The translations under genes and the position numbers were made by a program. Under the pieces are notes generated by a model. The model was not told the DNA's origin. It worked only from the letters and a program-made list of their open reading frames with translations, and searched no databases. Shown here piece after piece: positions 23,631-30,833 of a DNA stretch of 50,936 nt. The stretch's first letter is position 1. Every line of letters begins with the position of its first letter. The stretch covers positions 1-50,936 of the IMG/VR virus record IMGVR_UViG_3300050026_000127. One strand, 5' to 3'. The stretch comes from a virus.

Positions 23631-24235
23631 CGAGCACTCTATACCCTTCGGGACAAACACTCGCTTCAAGTGCGCTAACTCTTTCGGAGATTCAGGAGCT
23701 CATCCAGCAGCTCACTCTCGGAATGATTGGGCAGCCCGTAGTGGCAGAATCTTCCGCTGTGAGAATTGAATTTCCAACTCAAGGCGCTCCGTTCGCAGAA
23801 GTATCAGTTGATGTCTGTTACATCCGGTGCATGACCCAGGACAATCCGTATGATAAGATCCGGTATAAGTTCTTGGAGGCTGGGCCTGGAGATCTTGACA
23901 CGGAGCTTCAAAACTATACGCGGACATGGAAAATTCACTGGTGCTTCTATGGTCCGAACTCGACGGACAATGCGCGGGCTTTGAAGAGCGGCCTCTTCCA
24001 AGATTGGGCCTGCTACTCCCTGGCGCAAAGCAATTTGTTCGCAGTGACAGATTATCCAGAGCCGATACGAGCACCAGAAAACATCAATGGTCAATGGTGG
24101 GAGAGGGTAGATTTTGAAGCCACCTACCACGAATTTGTGACAGAGACAATTGAGGATCAAACAGTTTTGAGCGTTGAAACAATCGTGAATGACAATTCTG
24201 GCGTGACCGCGGATTTCACGACTACGAAGAGTTAG
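23627..24235 (+). CDS. neck terminator-like protein
   Basis: A 202-residue protein resembling the LIC_12616-type phage neck terminator family: a helical start (LTLSEIQELIQQLTLGMIG), AEVSVDVCYIRCMT, and NYTRTWKIHWCFYGPNS followed by DYPEPIRAPENINGQWWERVD. Such proteins cap the tail below the head connector. The start at 23627 gives an ATGA overlap with the previous gene and is preferred over an upstream in-frame ATG at 23603. It is followed ten bases later by the sheath gene. Confidence 0.7.
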   Translation: MTSTLYPSGQTLASSALTLSEIQELIQQLTLGMIGQPVVAESSAVRIEFPTQGAPFAEVSVDVCYIRCMTQDNPYDKIRYKFLEAGPGDLDTELQNYTRTWKIHWCFYGPNSTDNARALKSGLFQDWACYSLAQSNLFAVTDYPEPIRAPENINGQWWERVDFEATYHEFVTETIEDQTVLSVETIVNDNSGVTADFTTTKS

Positions 24236-24245
24236 GAGATACATC

Positions 24246-26090
24246 ATGGTAGGCCCCCTGCCGGTCGGAGATTTTGTTAGCGTCATAGTTTCAGCCGCGA
24301 CGAACGCCATCGCGCCGGAATCGTTCAACCAAGGTTTGATCGTTGGGCCATCGACGGTGATTCCTTCCTATGGAGCAAATCCCCGCTTACAACCTTTCCC
24401 GAGCACTGCGGCGATGCTCTCGGCAGGGTTTACCAACGCTTCCCCGGAATACATCGCAGCCGAGGCTTACTTTGGGCAGAATGAAGTTCCTTCTCAAGTG
24501 TGGATTGGTCGGCAGGACTTGACGGCGATCCAGACGGTTTATCCGCATGGCCGTAGGGTTGCGGATGGGGCAATGTCATCCACAAGCAACCCAACCCAGC
24601 TGTCATCGGCCACCGCCTCATTCGTAAGCGGAGATATTGGAAGCGCTGTTCGGGTACCAGGGGCAGGAACTTCTGGAGCGGATCTTTCCGCCATCATCGT
24701 GTCGATTTCAAGTGGAACTGTGGCGGTTTTGAATACAGGGGCAACAACGACGGTGAGCGGAGCGGCCGTGACCATCGCTGCGGCAGGCGGAAGGACAATC
24801 TCAGACGCCGGAATGTCATCCAGCAGCAACCCGACATACCTTTCATCTTCAACTGCGGCGTTCGTTACCGGAGACGTGGGGAGCGTGGTGGTAGTTCCTG
24901 GTGCTGGAGCGGCTGGAGCTCCGCTCATCGGAATCATTGTTTCGATCAACAGCGGAACGGTTGCAATTCTTTCAGTAAAATGCCTCACTACGGTATCAAA
25001 CGCAACAATCATCCTTCCCGGCCTCAGCAACTATGCTGCCGGGACCACCTTCAGCGTGGCGGGCGGAATGAATGCTCTGCTGACTGTTCTTGAGGTTGCG
25101 CTGGGTGGGATCCCCGTGGAACTTGGAACCACGATTGGAAATCAAGGAACAGGTTTCACTGCCACAACAGAAACGACCACAACTGTAACTGGAACCGGTT
25201 CAGGCATGAGCGTGGACATCTCAGCGGTTGGAGAAAGTTACCTTCAGGCTGTAGAAGCGTGCTCAACTTACAACGATCCTTGGTACTTCGTGATGTGCTG
25301 CAACGCTTCTGACGCTGACCACTTGGCGCTTGCTGCCTGGTCGAATGCCAACTGGCAGACGGCGCTTTACGTGGGGGCTTCCACAACGACTGCGATTGAA
25401 GCTGGAACTGCCGGAAACGTCGCGCTACAACTCCAAGCTTTGAAATACAAGGCGATGCTGATGTTCACGACGACACAATCGGCGGAGTATCCGAACAACG
25501 TTTACGGCGCTGGGGCGCTGATGGGGTTGGCCTGCGGATTGAACACCGGACTCGCTGGCTCCTATTTCACTATGAACCTCAAACCCATTTCCGACGTGGC
25601 GCCAGAGCCGGTGAGCGAAGCGCAGGAAACCGCGATCCTGAACGCCTATTGCAGCTTCGTAGGAACATGGGGCCCATACATCGGATACCTGCGGGCTGGA
25701 CAGCTTTCGAGCGGAGATTACATGGACCAAATCCTGTTCCGAGCCATGCTGGTGAATGAGATTCAGGTCAACTTGATGAATGTTCTTATCAGCACGCCAT
25801 CGGTCCCGCAGACGAACCCTGGAGAGCATCAACTGATTCAGGCCGTCGAGCAGGCATGCGCGAACCTGGCAAGCATCGGTTATATCGGACCTGGAGTTTA
25901 CACCGGAGCGACCATTCTCAATCTTTTGACCGGAACTTCATTGCCATCCGGGTACCGCGTGCAAGCACAATCCTATGCCGGTCAATCAGCCGGCGACCGC
26001 GCGGCGCGCAAGGCTATGCCGATCTACGCGACGATCTTGGAGGCGGGGGCTGTGCATACCGTGCAGGTGCTTGTCAGTGTTAGCTTATGA
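24246..26090 (+). CDS. tail sheath protein (DUF3383 type) with tandem beta insertion
   Basis: A 614-residue contractile sheath protein of the DUF3383 class: SVIVSAATNAIAPESFNQG at the start, YFGQNEVPSQVWIGRQ near 80, later EACSTYNDPWYFVMCCNAS, ALAAWSNANW, and RAARKAMPIYATILEAGAVH at the end. The inserted residues 101-258 form two tandem units of about 79 residues: GAMSSTSNPTQLSSATASF and AGMSSSSNPTYLSSSTAAF, each followed by VPGAG and V-SI-SGTVA steps. These would decorate the outside of the sheath. An intact sheath shows that the tail contracts. Confidence 0.85.
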   Translation: MVGPLPVGDFVSVIVSAATNAIAPESFNQGLIVGPSTVIPSYGANPRLQPFPSTAAMLSAGFTNASPEYIAAEAYFGQNEVPSQVWIGRQDLTAIQTVYPHGRRVADGAMSSTSNPTQLSSATASFVSGDIGSAVRVPGAGTSGADLSAIIVSISSGTVAVLNTGATTTVSGAAVTIAAAGGRTISDAGMSSSSNPTYLSSSTAAFVTGDVGSVVVVPGAGAAGAPLIGIIVSINSGTVAILSVKCLTTVSNATIILPGLSNYAAGTTFSVAGGMNALLTVLEVALGGIPVELGTTIGNQGTGFTATTETTTTVTGTGSGMSVDISAVGESYLQAVEACSTYNDPWYFVMCCNASDADHLALAAWSNANWQTALYVGASTTTAIEAGTAGNVALQLQALKYKAMLMFTTTQSAEYPNNVYGAGALMGLACGLNTGLAGSYFTMNLKPISDVAPEPVSEAQETAILNAYCSFVGTWGPYIGYLRAGQLSSGDYMDQILFRAMLVNEIQVNLMNVLISTPSVPQTNPGEHQLIQAVEQACANLASIGYIGPGVYTGATILNLLTGTSLPSGYRVQAQSYAGQSAGDRAARKAMPIYATILEAGAVHTVQVLVSVSL

Positions 26091-26127
26091 AAATACTGCA
26101 TGAGAAGCTTAGAAAAGAAGGTGAATC

Positions 26128-26625
26128 ATGGGTGGACTGCTAACGACCGCACTTGGATTGCTTGGACAGAATCCTGTTGCTACAACTTATAGTTTCAAAG
26201 ATTTAACCGGGGTACTGTCGAATAACCTTCTCTCTGCGACGATTCCACTGACGGGCGGCAACATCGGCAACGGAACAATCACGATCCGCATGCTGACGGA
26301 ACGCACGAGTCATCACGTGGGTGCGGACGGAACGGTCATGCCGACCTACAAAGCCGGAGACAACGGAGAAATCACCATCGAAATGCAGCAGACCTCTTCG
26401 CTTCATCATGCTTTGATCGGGTTGTTCAATGCATGCATCACGGCGGCGAACGGCGGAGACATTTCGGGATGGGCAGGAACGACGATCAGCCTGCGGACGA
26501 TCCTTGACGGATCTGGTCACTACTTGTCGGGAGTGAGTTTTCAGAAGATTCCCGACAAGCCATATGCGTCCGATGGCCAGAACGTCACATGGACGCTTCT
26601 CGCTGCGAATGTGGTAACGCAATAG
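26128..26625 (+). CDS. tail tube protein, DUF3277 type
   Basis: A 165-residue protein with DUF3277 features: YSFKDLTGVLSNNLLSATIP, GTITIRMLTERTSHHVGADG, NGEITIEMQQTSSLH and GQNVTWTLLAANV. It forms the inner tube through which DNA passes. It directly follows the sheath gene, as in related phages, with AAGGTGA before the ATG. Confidence 0.85.
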   Translation: MGGLLTTALGLLGQNPVATTYSFKDLTGVLSNNLLSATIPLTGGNIGNGTITIRMLTERTSHHVGADGTVMPTYKAGDNGEITIEMQQTSSLHHALIGLFNACITAANGGDISGWAGTTISLRTILDGSGHYLSGVSFQKIPDKPYASDGQNVTWTLLAANVVTQ

Positions 26626-26650
26626 CAAAAAGTAAAGAAAGGAAGGATTT

Positions 26651-26950
26651 GTGATCAACGACCAATTCGGAAAGAGAATTTATGAAGGAAACCGCGTCGT
26701 AATGAGCATCGGTGGACAGATGATGTGTGGGATCGTCACGAAGATTGACGAGGGAAACGTTGTGCTGGCAGGTGTCAATGGAACAAAAGCTCGCCAAGGG
26801 AAGATGGTAGTGGAGTTTGATTGGAATCTTCAATGGAACCCTGCTATGGGAGACAGGCTCGGAGGCGTTATCTTGAGCATGGATCAACCGGAAGTTTGCA
26901 ATGCGGATTTTGAAACACCACGCACAAAGGGTGAATCCTCAACTCAATGA
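26651..26950 (+). CDS. small SH3-like protein, unknown
   Basis: A GTG-start protein of 99 residues with GGAAGG upstream. KRIYEGNRVVMSIGGQMMCG then GNVVLAGVNGTKAR gives a small beta-barrel (KOW/SH3-like) appearance. Located between tube and chaperone genes, where tail genes of related phages usually have none. Ends in an ATGA overlap with the next gene. Confidence 0.5.
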   Translation: MINDQFGKRIYEGNRVVMSIGGQMMCGIVTKIDEGNVVLAGVNGTKARQGKMVVEFDWNLQWNPAMGDRLGGVILSMDQPEVCNADFETPRTKGESSTQ

Positions 26951-27174
26951 ATGTTTCACGTGAAACATCAAACGAAGCGCGATGGCGGCAAGGGGGCCAC
27001 ATAAGGGTGAGTGCTAACGAACAAGGCGAAGTGATCGTGGAACTTCCGTCCGAGCACAACAAGATTCTGGCGCTGACGCCGGCGAACGCCAAAATATTTG
27101 CTGGCATGCTTGGGTTCTTCGCGGAGAAGGCCTCCAAGAAAATCGGCATGAAAGCGATGGTAGCTACAGCATGA
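26947..27174 (+). CDS. small protein gene containing a parS site
   Basis: A 75-residue protein starting MNVSRETSNEARWRQGG. The start codon overlaps the previous stop (ATGA). Codons 2-7 are made of a perfect parS sequence (26952-26967). The C-terminal part (NAKIFAGMLGFFAEKASKK) is a helix. No function is recognised. The gene ends in an ATGA overlap with the chaperone gene, so it is translated in the tail operon. Confidence 0.6.
   Translation: MNVSRETSNEARWRQGGHIRVSANEQGEVIVELPSEHNKILALTPANAKIFAGMLGFFAEKASKKIGMKAMVATA
26952..26967. other. perfect parS centromere-like site
   Basis: TGTTTCACGTGAAACA is a perfect 16-base palindrome and fits the consensus parS site bound by chromosomal ParB proteins (TGTTNCACGTGAAACA). 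A 16-base match is not expected by chance in 51 kb. It lies inside a coding sequence of the tail module. Confidence 0.85.
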
Positions 27175-27817
27175 GAGAGAAGACGACGAAGATCGAAGTC
27201 AATGGGACGTGGTACCAGATCGGCAAGTTCAAGCCGAATGTGGGGACCGGAATCTTGATGAAGGTGATTGGCGCGGTCATCAAGGCAGGCGGCGAGAGTT
27301 CACAGGCAAGAGAACAGACTGCACCGATAGAAAACGCAAAGAAGCCGTCTCCGGAAGAGATTGCAAGGACAATTTGCTCCGCGGCGCTGTTTGGGAACGT
27401 GGACCAGGAGTTTCATGATTACGTTCAGAAGGAATGTCTTGCGGTATGTGCGCGGCTTGAGGCAAACGATTTGCCGATGCCGATAGCGACGGCCACCGGG
27501 CTGCTGCCTGATATTGCGGATGACTTCGGTTTGATCATACGGCTGATGCTGGAAACGATGGTGTTTAACTTCTCGGGTTTTTTTTCGGACGGAGGGATGA
27601 TGGCGGTCATGGGGCAAAGCTGAACTTTGAGCCCGCCGAGTTCCCTGAGCATTTGCAAGCAATGGCCTGGCGGCCAGTTATGGAAGGCTTCTGGCAGCAG
27701 CACGAACTGACCGATGGGACTTATGATTTTCAGGACTTGCTTGAGATCATAGCGGTGATGGACAACAAAGCCGAGAACGAAAAACGGTATGCGGGATGGC
27801 TGAGAAAACAAAGGTGA
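27171..27817 (+). CDS. tail assembly chaperone with -1 frameshift extension
   Basis: The short form (27171-27623, 150 residues) starts MREKTTKIEVNGTWYQIGKF and resembles tail assembly chaperones. Near its end a T_TTT_TTT heptamer (27578-27584, in frame after GG) allows a -1 shift. The shifted frame stays open to 27817 and encodes FPEHLQAMAWRPVMEGFWQQ, DGTYDFQDLLEI and NEKRYAGWLRKQR, the typical T-domain ending. This is the gpG/gpGT arrangement that helps tape measure and tube assembly in tailed phages. The extension has no own start signal, supporting frameshifting. It directly precedes the tape measure gene. Confidence 0.85.
27578..27584 (+). promoter_or_regulatory. -1 frameshift slippery heptamer
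   Basis: T TTT TTT in the zero frame (codons GGT TTT TTT TCG). Slipping back one base gives TTC GGA CGG and opens the T-domain frame. Confidence 0.75.
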
Positions 27818-27981
27818 TTAATGCCACGTATGAAGGGACAATCGGAGCGCATCCTCTGGCGGCCAGCCGCTATTTATTCTTTGTTTGATTGTGCCTAGAT
27901 TCATACCTATTTTTTCAGCCCAATCTTTTATTGTGTGAGTCTTCCGCATATTTGGTTGGTCAAATCGATAGGTTTTGCCAT
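27818..27981 (-). pseudogene. small HTH gene fragment, one-base frameshift
   Basis: A minus-strand coding stretch between chaperone and tape measure. The frame ending at 27818 encodes HTIKDWAEKIGMNLGTIKQR then INSGWPPEDALRL, the 'W...GI...T...R...GW...AL' helix-turn-helix common in phage HNH/NUMOD-type and stand-alone proteins. ATG at 27949 gives 43 residues. The ATG at 27981, six bases from an extended -10 box, would read MAKTYRFDQPN into the same protein (54 residues) if an A were added to the AAAA run at about 27975; as it stands it stops after 17 codons. It looks like a small moron gene broken by a homopolymer deletion. Confidence 0.5.
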
Positions 27982-27987
27982 GAGAAT

Positions 27988-27996
27988 ATTATAACA
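27988..27996 (-). promoter_or_regulatory. extended -10 promoter, leaderless
   Basis: TGtTATAAT on the minus strand, with the ATG at 27981 six bases beyond. No -35 match. The box overlaps the region just before the tape measure start on the other strand. Confidence 0.45.
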
Positions 27997-28007
27997 CAAA
28001 GGTATGT

Positions 28008-29618
28008 ATGCCTGGGTTCCTTGATTCATATTTAGTGCGTTTGGGTTTTTCTGCTGACCCGGTGCAATACGGTCGCTTCCAAGCGATTCTGCGCGAAGCC
28101 TCCAACCTTGTTGACATCAACGCCTCGAACATCGCAAAGAAATTCCTGACAATTCAAACTGGAATAACCGGGGCATTCGCCGGCATCGGTGCTGGATTCC
28201 TCGGCCTCGCCGACAACGTGGCGATGGCCGACCAAGAGTATCGACTGTTCGCACTGCGCATGTATACGAGCTTGCCCGTGGCCCGCGAGCTGAAGATTGC
28301 GATGGATGCGCTCGGCCAGCCGCTTGAAAACATCGCTTGGGATCCGGAACTTGCTGCTCGGTTTCATCGACTAGTAGAAGACCAAAAGGTGATGACGAAG
28401 GAGTTGGGGCCAGACTTCGAGAATCAGATGCTCCGCATCCGTGATGTTCGGTTCGAGTTCTCGCGTTTTGGTGTAGAATTGAAATACCTAACATTCCTTG
28501 TCATCAAGGACTTTGCGCGGGCCTTCGGAACGGACGTGAACGGTCTTCTCGAACGGTTCAGGAATTTCAACAACTGGCTTATCAAGAATATGCCGAGAGT
28601 GTCGAAATGGATTGTTACAAACCTCAAGCCCGTGTTGATGGACGTGCGAACCATCCTGGGTGAAACGGCTCAGGTGGCACAGTTGACTGGGACCGCGTTC
28701 GCCAACCTGATTGGATTGCTTTCTAGAGACAAATCGCTTGAAGGAACAGCGCTAAGCTTCGACAAGATCGCGCGCGCCATCCAGACAGCGCTTGGATGGA
28801 TGACGGAATTCGTGAAGGGCATCATTGACGTGGAGACGGCGGCTCTGCACGTTATTAACGCTGCGGTTCTGCTCAAAGAGCATAAATACGGTGCGGCTGC
28901 TGCCGAAATGAAGATTGCCGGCCAGAGTATTACTCCGACAAGCGGAATGGTGGGCGGCATGGTGCTTGGAGCTCCTGGGGGTCCTGCGGGGATCGTGGTG
29001 GGCGGCGCCATCGGCTTGGGCGCTGGAGAGGCCCTGCAATACCACAGGGATCGCGACCAGGCTTTGCGCAGCGCGCAGCAGGTAGCTCCCGGATACGCTG
29101 CCGCCGCCGCTGCCCAGCTTGGCATCCCAGCATCATGGATTATCGCTCAAGAGGCCGTTGAAACAGGAGGCTTTAAATCGCTCAGCATGGCGCTGCTGAA
29201 CAACCTAGGCGGCATCATGAACCCGGGAGGCGAGAAGGCAGGCCTCCGCGGATTCAGATCGGTCGGAGATTACAATGCGATGTATGTGAGCACGATTCAG
29301 GATAAAATAAAACGCTGGGGCCATGTGCCGGCGAGCATGCATGAGTTTGTACAGATGCTTTATGGAGAAGGTCGAAACTCATATGTTCAGAGCGGCCGAG
29401 CGGAAGATTACTTGGCTAACATGCAACGGTTCTCTGGGACGCAAGGGCCAGTTGCGGATCATGTAGAAACCAATGTCAGCGTTTACGTCAACGTGACGAA
29501 TCCTAACGCGACGGCGGATGAGATTGCAAACAAGGTTGGAAAGAAAGTAGCGGAAGCGCAGCAGAAGCAGACGCAAAGAAATCTGGCTGAATTTTCAGCT
29601 CCTGGGTGGTCCTACTAA
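28008..29618 (+). CDS. tape measure protein with glucosaminidase-like domain
   Basis: A 536-residue tape measure protein. The start SYLVRLGFSADPVQYGRFQA is typical of tape measure N-termini; helical stretches and a Gly/Ala-rich hydrophobic region (VGGMVLGAPGGPAGIVVGGA, about 320-345) follow. Residues about 365-470 resemble a glucosaminidase/lysozyme-like domain: AAAQLGIPASWIIAQEAVE, with a likely catalytic Glu, then NNLGGIMNPGG. It sets tail length and probably opens the cell wall during injection. AAAGG lies five bases before the ATG. The length suits a short contractile tail. Confidence 0.8.
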   Translation: MPGFLDSYLVRLGFSADPVQYGRFQAILREASNLVDINASNIAKKFLTIQTGITGAFAGIGAGFLGLADNVAMADQEYRLFALRMYTSLPVARELKIAMDALGQPLENIAWDPELAARFHRLVEDQKVMTKELGPDFENQMLRIRDVRFEFSRFGVELKYLTFLVIKDFARAFGTDVNGLLERFRNFNNWLIKNMPRVSKWIVTNLKPVLMDVRTILGETAQVAQLTGTAFANLIGLLSRDKSLEGTALSFDKIARAIQTALGWMTEFVKGIIDVETAALHVINAAVLLKEHKYGAAAAEMKIAGQSITPTSGMVGGMVLGAPGGPAGIVVGGAIGLGAGEALQYHRDRDQALRSAQQVAPGYAAAAAAQLGIPASWIIAQEAVETGGFKSLSMALLNNLGGIMNPGGEKAGLRGFRSVGDYNAMYVSTIQDKIKRWGHVPASMHEFVQMLYGEGRNSYVQSGRAEDYLANMQRFSGTQGPVADHVETNVSVYVNVTNPNATADEIANKVGKKVAEAQQKQTQRNLAEFSAPGWSY

Positions 29619-29619
29619 G

Positions 29620-30342
29620 ATGGGAAACGGACCGTACAGACCTCCGCAGTGGAATCAAAAACCGGGAATCCAGACTGTGATGCTGATCTTTCCAGGCCAA
29701 TCCACGGCGGCGCAATACAACTCGGAAGGCATCACGGCAACGCTTCCGCAAAGCCAGACGACCTACGTTTTTGATGCGGTGATCCGCAACGAGCATGAGC
29801 AGCGAGTGACGAAAACACAGCATCCCATCCAGACCGGGGCATCGATATCAGACCATGCCTACATTGAGCCGGCGCGGTTGACGCTTGAAATTGGCATGTC
29901 GGACGCGATGGATAGCTACTCGCAGGGCTTATGGGTTGGAAGTTCAACGAAGAGCGTTTCAGCCTACCAGATTTTACTCGCGATGATGTTCGCGAGGATT
30001 CCTCTGATTGTGAATACGAAACTTCGCAATTACCAAAACATGGTGATCGAGAATCTTGCAGCCGAAGACACAGCAGAAACGTTCGCATCGCTCAACGCCA
30101 GGGTTACGTTCTCAGAAATCTTTGTAGCGAACATTCAAGTGGTGGTGCAGAGCGCGCGGCCGCAAGATACGAATTCAACGGCTCAAGGAACAAAAAATCC
30201 GACGTCACCAACGGCATCGCAGGTGAGTCAGAACCAAGTACCGGCGAACATTAGCCAGACGTTACCGCAGGCTGATCATGTTGTTGGAGCGGGGAACTGG
30301 TCGAGCGTGAATACCAGCAATCTGCCGCAGTTAGCACCGTAG
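29620..30342 (+). CDS. Dit-like baseplate protein
   Basis: A 240-residue protein with the Dit-like N-terminal pattern: VFDAVIRNEHEQRVTKTQHP, then GASISDHAYIEPARLTLEIG. This domain links tube end to baseplate in Pam3-type and related phages. The C-terminal 60 residues are low-complexity (Thr, Ser, Gln, Pro). It starts two bases after the tape measure stop. Confidence 0.75.
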   Translation: MGNGPYRPPQWNQKPGIQTVMLIFPGQSTAAQYNSEGITATLPQSQTTYVFDAVIRNEHEQRVTKTQHPIQTGASISDHAYIEPARLTLEIGMSDAMDSYSQGLWVGSSTKSVSAYQILLAMMFARIPLIVNTKLRNYQNMVIENLAAEDTAETFASLNARVTFSEIFVANIQVVVQSARPQDTNSTAQGTKNPTSPTASQVSQNQVPANISQTLPQADHVVGAGNWSSVNTSNLPQLAP

Positions 30343-30350
30343 GAGAAGAA

Positions 30351-30809
30351 TTGAGCGCACAAGTCATTCCACTTAGTTCGGATCCCAACCAAAGCTTCTC
30401 CGTGCAGCTTCAGGTTGATGGTGCACCATTGACGCTGAACATTACGATCTCGTGGTCGTCGATGGCCGGTTACTGGGTGATGTCAGTTTTCGATGTGAGC
30501 GGAAACCTGCTGGCGGATTCCATCCCGATGATTACGGGTTGGTATCCCGGTGCGAACCTTTTGGCACAGCAAGTTTATCTGGCCATTGGAAGCGCGTTCA
30601 TTATTAACAATGGGAATTCGGAAGCAGACTATCCGGGAGTCAACGATCTTGGCGCAAACTTCTCTCTGCTGTGGGATGACACTCCGGTAAATGAGCGGAC
30701 GCCAGCTCCAATAACTCCAAAGAAGTTTGTATATAAAGTGCCTGTACCCAGTCCACCAGGAGAGGGATGGGGAAGCGAGCCGTGGGGAACTGGACCGTGG
30801 GGGCTGTAA
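30351..30809 (+). CDS. baseplate plug-like protein
   Basis: A 152-residue protein starting at TTG with AGGAG five bases upstream. QSFSVQLQVDGAPLTLNITI, YWVMSVFDVSGNLLADSIPM and GANLLA resemble the small baseplate plug/gp18-like family of Pam3-type cyanophages. The C-terminus ends in a Gly/Trp/Pro-rich tail. Follows the Dit-like gene as expected. Confidence 0.6.
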   Translation: MSAQVIPLSSDPNQSFSVQLQVDGAPLTLNITISWSSMAGYWVMSVFDVSGNLLADSIPMITGWYPGANLLAQQVYLAIGSAFIINNGNSEADYPGVNDLGANFSLLWDDTPVNERTPAPITPKKFVYKVPVPSPPGEGWGSEPWGTGPWGL

Positions 30810-30833
30810 AATATTTTCAGGAAGAGGACGATA

